The position numbers and the translations under genes are program-made. A DNA stretch of 64,000 bases from Acidobacteriota bacterium (lineage in GTDB: Bacteria > Acidobacteriota > Vicinamibacteria > Vicinamibacterales > Fen-181): contig PMZR01000125.1 of the NCBI GenBank assembly GCA_003170135.1, forward strand, positions 97,019 through 161,018, written 5' to 3'. Positions 43,453 to 51,756 of the stretch are shown here, in pieces. The notes under the pieces were generated by a model. The model was not told where the DNA came from. It worked only from the letters and a program-made list of their open reading frames with translations, and made no database searches. Positions within the stretch are counted from its first letter, which is position 1; every line of letters begins with the position of its first letter.

Positions 43453-44760
43453 TCATTGTCCGGACTGTGCGCCCTCCGCGTCGAGCAGATGCCGGGCACG
43501 GCACCCGGCCTGGCGGTACGCGTGCTCGAAGCGCTCGGCGACGTGCGCCCAGCTGTGCAGATCGAGGACCGCCTGGCGCGCCGCGTTGCCGATCCCGGCG
43601 CAAAGCGGGGGGCTGTCGAGCAGCGCGCCTATCGCGCGCGCAAGGGCGGCGGGATCTCGTTCGGCCACGAGCAGCGCGGTTTCGCCGTCCCGCGCGACGG
43701 CGCCGATGCCGCCCGCCGTGGTTGCCACCAGCGGCGTGCCTGACGCCAGCGCTTCCATCACGACGTTGGGCAGTCCATCGACGTTGCCGGCATCGTCGCG
43801 TACCGAGGGGACGACCGCCACGTCCGCCGCGGCAAGCCACGCGGCGACGTCGTGCTGGTTGAGCACGCCGGTGAAGATGACCCGGTTGGCGACGCTGCGG
43901 TCCCGCGCGCGGGCCCGCAGCTCGGTGTCGAGATCGCCGCCGCCCCCGATGACGAGCGTCGCGTCGGGCCACCGGGCGGCCACGTCGGCCATCGCGTCGA
44001 TCAGGTACTCGAACCCCTTCTTCCTTACCAGGCGCCCAGCCGTGAAGAGCAGCGGCTGGTCCGGCCGGATGCCCAGCTGGCTGCGACGTTGCGCACGCGC
44101 GGCGGGGTCCGGGCGGAAGCGCGCGGCATCCACGCCGTAGGGCACCGTTTCGATGCGATCGGCTGGCGCGCCCAGCGCCACGGCACGCTGGCGGAGGTCG
44201 TCGCTGCACGCGGTGACCCAGCCAGCCCGGCGAAAGGCCGCGCGGGCCGCCGCGCCAATGACGGCATGTCGCTCGGCGACGAAGACGTCCGAGCCGTGCA
44301 GGCTGACGACCAGCGGTCGCGTCCCGGCCATGGCCGCCCCGACAGCGCCGCACGGGATCACCCAGTGCGCGTGTATCACGGTCGCGCGGATGTCGCGTGC
44401 GACGCGGCGGGCGGTCCGCCACGCGGCGACCAGCGCCAGTGGCGCGGCGGCTATGGCCGCGACGCGCAAGTGGACATCGGCCTTGAGCGCACCGGCATAC
44501 CCGAAGACGTTCAGGCGCGCGAGCGGCGCGTACCGAAAGGGGTGGAAGTGGACGTTCCCCTCGCGGGATGGCCGTGCGAGGCGCGGGTGCCACGGCAGCA
44601 CGACGTGCACTTCGTGCCCTCGGGCCGCCACGCCGTGCGCGATCGGTTCGAGGAACGTCCCGACGGTATCACCGGGAAATCGCGGGTACGAACTCGTGAT
44701 CATCACCACGCGCTCGGGTTCCGCCGCGCCGCTCGCGCCAGGGAACAGATCCGCGCTCAC
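43453..44760 (-). CDS. GT4 glycosyltransferase
   Basis: 435 residues from GTG 44760, overlapping the upstream GT2 stop as GTGA. GT-B fold: ITSSYPRFPGDTVGTFLEPIAHGVAARGHEV at the acceptor side, VIHAHWVIPCG, SLHGSDVF, LFTAGRLVRKKGFEYLIDAM in the donor domain, and GLPNVVMEALASGTPLVAT with the second Glu of the EX7E motif. It is a retaining cytoplasmic transferase elongating a lipid-linked oligosaccharide. Follows a DPM1-like GT2 and precedes a GT-C gene. Substrate not resolvable by eye. Confidence 0.86.
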   Translation of the reverse strand: MSADLFPGASGAAEPERVVMITSSYPRFPGDTVGTFLEPIAHGVAARGHEVHVVLPWHPRLARPSREGNVHFHPFRYAPLARLNVFGYAGALKADVHLRVAAIAAAPLALVAAWRTARRVARDIRATVIHAHWVIPCGAVGAAMAGTRPLVVSLHGSDVFVAERHAVIGAAARAAFRRAGWVTACSDDLRQRAVALGAPADRIETVPYGVDAARFRPDPAARAQRRSQLGIRPDQPLLFTAGRLVRKKGFEYLIDAMADVAARWPDATLVIGGGGDLDTELRARARDRSVANRVIFTGVLNQHDVAAWLAAADVAVVPSVRDDAGNVDGLPNVVMEALASGTPLVATTAGGIGAVARDGETALLVAERDPAALARAIGALLDSPPLCAGIGNAARQAVLDLHSWAHVAERFEHAYRQAGCRARHLLDAEGAQSGQ

Positions 44761-45515
44761 ACCGGTCCGTCCTGGGGCGCGCGGCCGGCGGCCGCCCGTT
44801 TGCTGCTCCGGTGACGGCCGGCGCCGACGACGAGACGCCAGGGCATGAGCAGCGATTCGAGCAGCACGCCGCCCGACAGCTTCGAGGTCCCGTGGCGGCG
44901 CTCCACGAAGACGATCGGCACCTCCGCCACGCGCGACCCGAGCCGCGCCGCGTCGTAGAGCATTTCGACGAGAAAGGCGTAGCCGTCGGACACGATGTGG
45001 TCGAGCGGCAGGCGGGCGAGCGCGTCGCGGCGCCAGCACCGGAAGCCGCTCGTGCAGTCGTTGACCCGCAACCGCGTCACGAGACGGATGTAGCGGTTCG
45101 CGAACGCGCTCAGCATGATGCGGTGCAGCGGCCAGTTGACGACGCTGACGCCGTCCAGGTACCGCGAGCCGATGGCCAGGTCGTGATCGTCGAGGGCGGA
45201 GAGCATCGCGGGCAGGTACTGCGGGTCGTGCGACAGATCCGCGTCCATCTGGCAGATCGCCGTCCAGTCGCCCGTGATGGCGCGCGAGATGGCCTCGAGG
45301 TACGACCGCCCGAGGCCGCGCGGGCCCGTGCGATGCAGCACCTCGATGCGGCCGGGGAACTCGCGCGCGAGCGCATCCGCGATTTCGCCGGTGCCGTCAG
45401 GCGAGTGATCGTCGGCCACCATCACGTGGAGCTCGGGGTAGGCCAGGATCTGCCGGACGAGGATCGGCAGATTGTCACGTTCGTTGTAGGTCGGAATGAT
45501 CACCAGCGAAGGCAT
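44757..45515 (-). CDS. GT2 glycosyltransferase, DPM1-like polyprenyl-phosphate mannose synthase type
   Basis: 252 residues from ATG 45515, 2 bp after the preceding gene. LVIIPTYNERDNLPILV, VADDHSPDGTGEIADAL, HRTGPRGLGRSYLEA and QMDADLSHDPQYLPA with D-x-D, then GSRYLDGVSVVNWP. This is the closest match in the window to bacterial Ppm1/DPM1. It lacks C-terminal helices, as in the soluble DPM1 form. Expected reaction: GDP-mannose plus polyprenyl phosphate to polyprenyl-phospho-mannose, on the cytoplasmic face. Followed by a GT4 and preceded by a GT-C that could use the product. Confidence 0.88.
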   Translation of the reverse strand: MPSLVIIPTYNERDNLPILVRQILAYPELHVMVADDHSPDGTGEIADALAREFPGRIEVLHRTGPRGLGRSYLEAISRAITGDWTAICQMDADLSHDPQYLPAMLSALDDHDLAIGSRYLDGVSVVNWPLHRIMLSAFANRYIRLVTRLRVNDCTSGFRCWRRDALARLPLDHIVSDGYAFLVEMLYDAARLGSRVAEVPIVFVERRHGTSKLSGGVLLESLLMPWRLVVGAGRHRSSKRAAAGRAPQDGPV

Positions 45516-45517
45516 CG

Positions 45518-46888
45518 TCAGTCCCGATCCTCGGCGCGGAAGTCGTCCGCGAACAAGTGCCTGACCCCGGGTCGCGCTTCCATCCACGCAGCCGCGGCGA
45601 TGACGAGCGTCGGATCGACCACGGGAATACGGAACCGCTCCTGCGGGAAGAAGACCAGGCTCATGATAACCGTCGAGGCCGCCAGCAGCCAGAGCGCCCA
45701 ACCGCCCGACAGCCGGCGACCGGCGGCCAGCGTGCGCAGGCCCGCGAGCCCCAGCACGAACAGGATTGCGTACGACACGAGCGAGGTGCCGAAGTAGAGC
45801 GCCGAGTGCAGGCGGTAAGAGGGCCCGATCGGCGCGAACGTGTAGAAGAACTTGCGCGCGAGCAGGCTCAGCCACTGGACCGGATGCCCGGCAATGAAGC
45901 CAAACGCCTCCTGGTAGTACGCGCGGTCCAGTGCCTCGGTGGGTTCGCCGGCATGCCGCGCCTCGAACGCGACCCGCGCGCGTCCCATCTCGGGATTGGC
46001 CGCCAGGTCGCCCTCGCCTGGAGAAAGCGCGTTGTTCCCGGTCCAGAACGTCACGCCGCCGTGCGGCGCCGTCAGCACGAAACGGCCGTAGACCGCGTAG
46101 TTGTGGGCGACCCACGGAGCGAGAACGATCCCGACACCCAGAGAGAACACGAGGGCGGGCGCCAGGCGCCGCTGCCGGACGAGCCACGCGGCGGCGAGCG
46201 GCAGGAAGAAGATCATCGCTTCCTTCGCGAGGACCGCTGTCCCGGCGACGAGGCCGGCCGCGACCAGCAGCGCGTACCGATGACGCGCGGGCCGGGACGC
46301 GCGCTGCAGCAGCCACACCACGGCCAGCGCGAGCACCGAGTACAGCGGCTCGGCGAGCACATAACCGCAGATCCAGACCAGCGGGGGATAGATCGCGGCG
46401 AGGCCGGCGGCGATTCCGGCCGCCGCGCGTCCGGCCACCTGCCCCGCGATGGCGGCGACAAGCCCGATGCCCAGCACGCCGAGCAGGACTTGCGTGATCT
46501 TGATCGCCGCGGGCACCTCTGACGAGGAACGTGGAAGGTCGTCCGCCCGGCCACTCGCCCAACGGGCGGCCGGGCCGGTCCGGCCCGGTGACACCACGAG
46601 CACGGCGGCAACCAGCGCGGCGAACGCCGGGGGACGTTCGAAGTGCCTCGCTGCCTGCGCGCCCGGGTACTTGAACCCGTCGCCGCGGGCGATGCTGCTG
46701 CCGAGCAGCAGGTACTCCTGTTCGTCGAGCGTCAACGGCTTGCCCACCCAGTAGCCGAAGGCGAATCCCAGGCGGAGCACGAAGCCCACGACCAGTGCGG
46801 CGACGATGACGCGCCGCATCGGCCGAACCGCGTGCAAGCTGGCAGGTGCCGCGTCGGACGCGCGCGCGGGCGGGGCCCCGCTACTCAC
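45518..46888 (-). CDS. GT-C (GT39-like) membrane glycosyltransferase
   Basis: 456 residues from GTG 46888, overlapping the upstream stop by 8 nt; an ATG at 46819 (residue 24) would also give a direct membrane start. First helix, then KPLTLDEQEYLLLGSSIARGD with the D-E pair. A linker with GRTGPAARWASGRADD, then about nine helices, including PLVWICGYVLAEPLY. TFWTGNNALSPGEGD and GRARVAFEARHAGEP lie in a late soluble loop. C-terminus short. Function: outer-face sugar transfer. Between two GT2 genes. Confidence 0.77.
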   Translation of the reverse strand: MSSGAPPARASDAAPASLHAVRPMRRVIVAALVVGFVLRLGFAFGYWVGKPLTLDEQEYLLLGSSIARGDGFKYPGAQAARHFERPPAFAALVAAVLVVSPGRTGPAARWASGRADDLPRSSSEVPAAIKITQVLLGVLGIGLVAAIAGQVAGRAAAGIAAGLAAIYPPLVWICGYVLAEPLYSVLALAVVWLLQRASRPARHRYALLVAAGLVAGTAVLAKEAMIFFLPLAAAWLVRQRRLAPALVFSLGVGIVLAPWVAHNYAVYGRFVLTAPHGGVTFWTGNNALSPGEGDLAANPEMGRARVAFEARHAGEPTEALDRAYYQEAFGFIAGHPVQWLSLLARKFFYTFAPIGPSYRLHSALYFGTSLVSYAILFVLGLAGLRTLAAGRRLSGGWALWLLAASTVIMSLVFFPQERFRIPVVDPTLVIAAAAWMEARPGVRHLFADDFRAEDRD

Positions 46889-47741
46889 GGCCCTCGAACC
46901 GCAGCGCCGCGATCTGCTCGGAGACGAGGCCGACGAGAAAGACGATGACGGCCAGCATGATGAGCAGGACGGAGGAATTCGTCACGTGCGACTGGGTTGC
47001 GATGGTCCACGCCGCGTAGCCGGCGCCGAGCGCGAAGGACGCGAGGCTGATCGGCAGGAAGATGCGCAACGGGCTGAAGATGGTGACGACCTTCAGGATG
47101 ATCAGGAAGAACCGAACGCCGTCGCGCATCAGCCTGATCTTCGACTCTCCGCTTCGCCGGGCCGCTTCGATCGGCTCGAACCCGACACTGTACCCGGCCT
47201 TGAGGAACGCCAGCGTCGTCGTGGTCGGGGTCGAGAACTTGTTCGGCAGCAGGTGGATGAACTCGCGCAGGTACGATGCCCGCGCGGCGCGGAAGCCCGA
47301 CGTCAGGTCGGGGATGTGGTGTTCGGCCAGGTAGCCGGCGAGCCGGTTCAGCAGGTGGTTCCCGGCGCGGCGGGCCAGGTTCGCCTGCGTCGCCGGGGCC
47401 CGCGCGCCGATGACCAGATCGTACTCCCCCAGCCGATCGACCAGTCGTACCGCCTCGGCCGGGGGGTGCTGTCCGTCGGCATCGATGATGAGGATGTACT
47501 CGCCGCTCGCGACGCGGATGCCGGATTTCACCGCCGCGCCGTTGCCCTTGTTGTACGGGTGGCGCACGACGCGTGCGCCGGCGGCCGCGGCGATTGCGCC
47601 GGTCCCGTCGATCGACCCGTCGTCGACGACGATGATCTGGTGCCACGGCGCGGTCGCGGCGAGTTCGGAGACGACGCGCGCGATCGACGCCGCCTCGTTG
47701 TACGCGGGAATGACGATCGAAGTCGAATCGGGCGCGGCCAC
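46881..47741 (-). CDS. GT2 glycosyltransferase with C-terminal membrane helices
   Basis: 286 residues from GTG 47741. SIVIPAYNEAASI, IIVVDDGSIDGTGA, HPYNKGNGAAVKSGI and IIDADGQHPPAE with D-x-D, then DLTSGFRAARASYL. Two hydrophobic helices near residues 225-272 (FFLIILKVVTIFSPLRIFL and a later stretch) anchor it, as in GtrB and ArnC types. It would form a polyprenyl-phosphate-linked sugar on the inner face. Third GT2 from the operon start; ends within the start of the next GT-C gene. Confidence 0.86.
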   Translation of the reverse strand: MAAPDSTSIVIPAYNEAASIARVVSELAATAPWHQIIVVDDGSIDGTGAIAAAAGARVVRHPYNKGNGAAVKSGIRVASGEYILIIDADGQHPPAEAVRLVDRLGEYDLVIGARAPATQANLARRAGNHLLNRLAGYLAEHHIPDLTSGFRAARASYLREFIHLLPNKFSTPTTTTLAFLKAGYSVGFEPIEAARRSGESKIRLMRDGVRFFLIILKVVTIFSPLRIFLPISLASFALGAGYAAWTIATQSHVTNSSVLLIMLAVIVFLVGLVSEQIAALRFEGRE

Positions 47742-47751
47742 AGTATTCCTG

Positions 47752-48771
47752 TCAGCGCGGGCGATCGAGCAGCCCCGCCGTCAGCTCGTCGGGCTGCTCG
47801 CGCTCGATCTCGAGCCGCCGGACGCGATACAGCACGTCTTCGAGCAGCTTGCGGTTACCGGAGATGACGTCGGCGACCAGGCCGATGAGTGCCACCTGGA
47901 AGCCCACGATCATCAGGACGGCCGAGAGGATCAACGACTGCAGGTGCCCGCTGCCGGCGCCCGCGTAGTAGTAGTAGAGAAACCGCGCGGAGATTGCCAC
48001 GCCGGCGACGAAAATCGCCAGGCCGATCGAACCGAACACCTTGAGCGGCTCGTACATCGCGTAGATGCGCACGATGGTGGCGGCCGACGCCTTCAGGTAG
48101 GTCCACACGCTGTCGAACAGGCGCGACTGGCGCGTGCGGTAGTTGGTCTTGATCGGCACGTGCGCGATCGCCATCCGTTTCTTGCCCGCCTGGATGATCG
48201 ATTCGAGCGTGTAGGAGAAGTCGGAGACGATCGTCATGCGCAGCGCCGCCTCGCGCGTGTAGGCGCGGAACCCGCTCGTCGTGTCCGGTACCTTCGTGCT
48301 CGAGACCTGCCGCACGACCCAGCTGCCGATCTGCTGCAGGCGCTTGCGCATCATGCTCATCTGCTGCATCGCCTGGATGTTGCGATCGCCGATGACGATG
48401 TCCGCCTTGCCCGAGAGCAGCGGGGCGAGCAGCGTCGCGATGTCGTCCCCCGCGTACTGGTTGTCCCCGTCGGTGTTGACGATGTAATCGGCGCCGAGCT
48501 TCACGGCGGCATCGATGCCGGCCATGAACGCCGCGGCCAGCCCCCGGTGACGGCGGAACCGCACGACGTGGTGCACGCCGGCGCGGCGCGCCACGGCGAC
48601 CGTGTCGTCGGTCGATCCGTCGTCCACGACGAGGTATTCGATGACGTCGATGCCGGGGATCGCACGCGGCAGATCGCTGATGGTGCCGGGCAGCGTGTCG
48701 GCCTCGTTGAGGCACGGTATCTGGATGATCAGTTTCGTCAAGGACGGCCCCGCAGGAACTTTCGTGACCAC
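47752..48771 (-). CDS. GT2 glycosyltransferase with C-terminal membrane helices
   Basis: 339 residues from GTG 48771. KLIIQIPCLNEADTL, YLVVDDGSTDDTV, RRHRGLAAAFMAGI and NTDGDNQYAGDDI, where D-x-D is DGD. IGDRNIQAMQQMSMMRKRLQQIG follows. Two helices near residues 250-315 (IGLAIFVAGVAISARFLYYYY and LILSAVLMIVGFQVALIGL) sit before a basic/acidic C-terminal tail. The general fold is that of polyprenyl-phosphate sugar synthases. Similar to but divergent from the GT2 at 46881, suggesting a different sugar. Confidence 0.86.
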   Translation of the reverse strand: MVTKVPAGPSLTKLIIQIPCLNEADTLPGTISDLPRAIPGIDVIEYLVVDDGSTDDTVAVARRAGVHHVVRFRRHRGLAAAFMAGIDAAVKLGADYIVNTDGDNQYAGDDIATLLAPLLSGKADIVIGDRNIQAMQQMSMMRKRLQQIGSWVVRQVSSTKVPDTTSGFRAYTREAALRMTIVSDFSYTLESIIQAGKKRMAIAHVPIKTNYRTRQSRLFDSVWTYLKASAATIVRIYAMYEPLKVFGSIGLAIFVAGVAISARFLYYYYAGAGSGHLQSLILSAVLMIVGFQVALIGLVADVISGNRKLLEDVLYRVRRLEIEREQPDELTAGLLDRPR

Positions 48772-48804
48772 TCGACCGCCGGGGGACGCCGGCCCGTCGA
48801 GGAC

Positions 48805-49866
48805 TCAACCCCGAATCGCCGGCCCCGCGCCGACGAGCTGCTCGATGACGCCGTCCCACGTCACGGTGCGCGCACGGGCGAGGCCGGCTTCCCCGAACGC
48901 GGCGGCCTTGCGCCGGTTGGCGGCCAGGTCGTTGATCGCCGCGGCCACTTCCTCCGGCTGCGCGGCGCAGACGCGCCCGTTCACGCCGTCTTCGACGAAC
49001 TCGAGCGTGCCGCCCGAGTCGTCTGCCGTCACGACCGGCTTCGCGCAGAGAAACGCTTCGAGCGTGACGTAGCCATAGTCCTCGTCGTAGGGGACGAACA
49101 CGACGGCGAGCGCCTGCGCGTACAGCTGGACGAGCGTCTCATCGTCGACGGCCCCGAGGAACTGCACGCGCGCCCCGAGGCCGAGCTCCTGCGCCTCGCG
49201 TTCGACCTTCGCGCGATCCGTGCCGTCGCCGGCGACCAGGAGGCGCACGCCCGGGTCCACACAGCGCATCGCGCGCACGACGAGATCCACCCGCTTGATC
49301 GATTCGATGCGGCCGACCGACAGGACGTAGTCGCCGCTGGGCCCGGGCAGAAGCCGCGGGGCCAGCCGGGGCGGATGATAGAGCGGTTCGGCATGGATGC
49401 CGAGGTATTTCTCGACCCGCCGCGCGGTGTTCCTCGCGTTCGCGTACAACCGGCGCGACTCGAGCAGCATCCGGCGATCGAGCGCGAAAAGCCGATCGCG
49501 CAGGCCGAGGTCCGCCTCGGTCTCCTGGAAATCGCTGAACTCGGTGCCGCACAGCTCGTAGGCCGCCCGGTACTGGTGGATCAGCCACGTGACCTTGTTC
49601 GGGTGGCGCGCGAAATAGGACGGAAACTTCGTCCCGATCACCAGGTCGATCGGCCGGCCGTTGCTCTCGCTCAGATCGAGCAGGCGCCACGCCGCGGCAT
49701 GCGCGAGCAACTCCTCCTTGGGGTACCACTTGAAGGGCAGCGATACGAGGCCCGCAAGGTAGCCGCGCGCGGTGAGCTGCTGCACGAGCTGACGCACGTG
49801 GCTCTCGGCGCCGCCTTCGACGAGCGGAACCTGTGCCTCACACACGAGGATCGTCTGCACGCTCAT
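48805..49866 (-). CDS. GT4 glycosyltransferase
   Basis: 353 residues from ATG 49866. GT-B fold: ILVCEAQVPLVEGGAESHVRQLVQQL at the acceptor side, WLIHQYRAAYELCG, YVLSVGRIESIKRVDLVVRAM for the donor domain, and PYDEDYGYVTLEAFLCAKPVVT with the E-x7-E-like pair near residue 270. Likely retaining hexose transfer in the cytoplasm. First gene of the minus operon; 61 bp downstream of the YchF-like gene, which may share its promoter. Confidence 0.85.
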   Translation of the reverse strand: MSVQTILVCEAQVPLVEGGAESHVRQLVQQLTARGYLAGLVSLPFKWYPKEELLAHAAAWRLLDLSESNGRPIDLVIGTKFPSYFARHPNKVTWLIHQYRAAYELCGTEFSDFQETEADLGLRDRLFALDRRMLLESRRLYANARNTARRVEKYLGIHAEPLYHPPRLAPRLLPGPSGDYVLSVGRIESIKRVDLVVRAMRCVDPGVRLLVAGDGTDRAKVEREAQELGLGARVQFLGAVDDETLVQLYAQALAVVFVPYDEDYGYVTLEAFLCAKPVVTADDSGGTLEFVEDGVNGRVCAAQPEEVAAAINDLAANRRKAAAFGEAGLARARTVTWDGVIEQLVGAGPAIRG

Positions 49867-49927
49867 GCTGCGTAGGGTGCGGGAGAGCCGCCGCGGGAAG
49901 ACCGGGCGTTACGATGGCTATACGCTA

Positions 49928-51022
49928 TCACGTCGCGAAGCGGAACGTAATCACGTCGCCGTCCTGGACGACGTATTCCTTGCCCTCGAGCCGCACCTCG
50001 CCGTGCTCCTTGCACGCCTGCATCGAGCCACGGCCGACCAGCGCGTCGTAACTGACGACCTCGGCCCGGATGAAGCCCCGCGCGATGTCCGTGTGGATTT
50101 CGCCGGCTGCCACCTGCGCGATCGTATTATGCGGGATCGACCACGCGCGGCACTCGTCCTCACCGACCGTGAAGAACGAGATATAGCCGAGCAGATCGTA
50201 GGCCGCGCGGATGACCCGATCGATGCCCGCTTCGCGCAGGCCCAGATCCGCCAGGAACGGGGCGGCATCGGCAGGATCGAGCTGGGCAATTTCGAGCTCG
50301 ATCTTCGCGCAGACGGCCGCCTCGCGGGTCGCGCCGCGCGCGAGGAACGCGCCGAGTCCTGCCTCGTCCGCCGCCCGCCCGGGCACCGACAGCGCCGCCA
50401 GGTCAGCCTCGTCGATGTTGACGACCAGCAGCAGCGGCTTCGCCGACAGGAACTGGAAGCCCCGCAGCCGCTTCCGGTCCTCTTCGTGCATCGGGAGCGC
50501 ACGGATCGGGGTCGCGTGCTCGAGGGCTTCGCGGCAGCGCGTGATGACGTCGCGCTCCTTCTCGAGCTCTGCCGTTTTGGCCTTCTTGAGGTCACGTTCG
50601 ATCCGTTCGACGCGGCGCTCGGCCACGGCCAGGTCGGCGAGGATCAGTTCGTCCTCCATCGCCTGCGCGTCCCGGGCCGGCGTCGTGGAGCCCGTGCCCC
50701 GCGCAACGGCCGGATCGACGAACGCGCGCACGACGTGCACGAGCGCGTCGGCGTCGCGGAAGGGCGCCACGTCGAGCAGCGCCTGCGCGGCGGTGCGCGT
50801 CGCCGCGGCGATGTCGGCGAACTCGACGGTCGCGGGCACGCGCTTGCGCGGCTGGTACATCTCGGTCAGATGGTCGAGCCGCGCGTCCGGCACGCGCGCC
50901 ACGCCCACCGACACGTCCAGCTTGCCGTGCCCACCGCGGGGCGCCTCGCGGTGGCTGGTCATCAATTGAAACAGCGTGGTCTTTCCGCTGAGCGGAAAGC
51001 CGATGAGCGCGGTTCGAAGCAT
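49928..51022 (-). CDS. YchF/Obg-family ATPase-like protein with atypical P-loop
   Basis: 364 residues from ATG 51022, the usual YchF length. P-loop at residues 8-16 reads GFPLSGKTT instead of the family's GxPNVGKST. The VVNIDEADL segment matches the NxxE motif by which YchF prefers ATP over GTP. Coiled-coil-like charged region around 120-160 (LAVAERRVERIERDLKKAK). C-terminal TGS/DUF933 domain is clear: YISFFTVGEDECRAWSIP, GEIHTDIARGFIRAEVVSYD and VQDGDVITFRF. YchF binds ribosomes; this may be a divergent paralogue. Divergent from mraZ across 224 bp. Confidence 0.8.
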   Translation of the reverse strand: MLRTALIGFPLSGKTTLFQLMTSHREAPRGGHGKLDVSVGVARVPDARLDHLTEMYQPRKRVPATVEFADIAAATRTAAQALLDVAPFRDADALVHVVRAFVDPAVARGTGSTTPARDAQAMEDELILADLAVAERRVERIERDLKKAKTAELEKERDVITRCREALEHATPIRALPMHEEDRKRLRGFQFLSAKPLLLVVNIDEADLAALSVPGRAADEAGLGAFLARGATREAAVCAKIELEIAQLDPADAAPFLADLGLREAGIDRVIRAAYDLLGYISFFTVGEDECRAWSIPHNTIAQVAAGEIHTDIARGFIRAEVVSYDALVGRGSMQACKEHGEVRLEGKEYVVQDGDVITFRFAT

Positions 51023-51179
51023 TGGTGGGCGGTCCCTCGCCAGTGTTCACGCCGGGGCCGAGCATGGTACCACGACGGCGGTCAAGAGGTCGATTGACCC
51101 AGATCCAATATGGCGAATCACCAATGCGCGAGAGGGGGCGAAACAACAGCGTAACTGATTGCGCAGGTTCATTTTACGG

Positions 51180-51208
51180 TTGACATGGACGACCAGCTCT
51201 TCTAGTAT
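51180..51208 (+). promoter_or_regulatory. Sigma70-type promoter for the dcw cluster
   Basis: A perfect TTGACA at 51180-51185 and TAGTAT at 51203-51208 (four of six consensus bases) are separated by exactly 17 bp. Transcription would start near 51215, about 32 nt before the mraZ GTG. It lies in the 224-bp divergent region between the YchF-like gene and mraZ. Confidence 0.7.
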
Positions 51209-51213
51209 CCAGG

Positions 51214-51238
51214 TGGACTTATTTAGAGCGAAGTGGAG
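51214..51238 (+). promoter_or_regulatory. MraZ-box-like repeats at 10-bp spacing
   Basis: Three pentamers, TGGAC (51214), TAGAG (51224) and TGGAG (51234), each separated by five bases, follow the -10 directly. MraZ of other bacteria binds TGGGN repeats with five-base spacers upstream of its own gene, so autoregulation is plausible. The third unit includes the GGAG that acts as the SD for mraZ (GTG 8 nt later). Confidence 0.55.
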
Positions 51239-51246
51239 TAATAGCC

Positions 51247-51687
51247 GTGCTTCGGGGCAACTCGCCTGCCAAGATCGACGACAAGGGCCGGCTGAAGGTT
51301 CCGAGTGGCTTTCGGGCCTTGGTCGAGGAGCAGTACGGGGTCGAGCTTTTCGTCACCAGCCTGTCGGGCGAGTCTGTACGCGTCTACCCGATGTCGGTCT
51401 GGAACGAGATCGAACGCAAGCTGGCGGCCGTGCCCAGTTCGCTTCCGGCCCGCAGCCGTTTCTTCGACCGCGTCAATTACTTCGGCCAGGCGGCCGAGCT
51501 CGACAAGCAGGGCCGCGTGCTCATTCATCCGCGGCTGCGCGAGGCGGCCGACATGAACGGCGAAGTGGACGTGTTCGGCCTCTACGACTACCTGGAAGTG
51601 TGGAACCACGACCGGTTCGTCGCCAAGCTGCAGCGCGAACCGTTCACCGACGAGGATGCGCGCGTCCTCGCCCAGTACGGGATCTGA
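51247..51687 (+). CDS. mraZ: Transcriptional regulator MraZ
   Basis: 146 residues from GTG 51247 (SD GGAG, 8 nt upstream). Two AbrB/SpoVT-like swapped-hairpin repeats: KIDDKGRLKVPSGFR near residue 10 and LDKQGRVLIHPRLRE near residue 80, each with the family's DxxGR signature. The protein forms oligomeric rings that bind DNA repeats upstream of the dcw operon and usually represses it. A repeat array of the expected spacing lies immediately upstream. First gene of the division and cell-wall cluster, 69 bp before rsmH. Confidence 0.95.
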   Translation: MLRGNSPAKIDDKGRLKVPSGFRALVEEQYGVELFVTSLSGESVRVYPMSVWNEIERKLAAVPSSLPARSRFFDRVNYFGQAAELDKQGRVLIHPRLREAADMNGEVDVFGLYDYLEVWNHDRFVAKLQREPFTDEDARVLAQYGI

Positions 51688-51756
51688 CCCGCGTCTCGAG
51701 CCGGGAACTCCGCAAGGCCGCGCCAGGCGCGCCATGCATGCAGGACGGCGAGCCAG

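Noticed and set aside
47410-49875. Plus-strand open frame of about 820 codons across GT2 and GT4 genes
   Set aside because: Composition typical of antisense frames in GC-rich DNA; both minus-strand genes have full family motifs.
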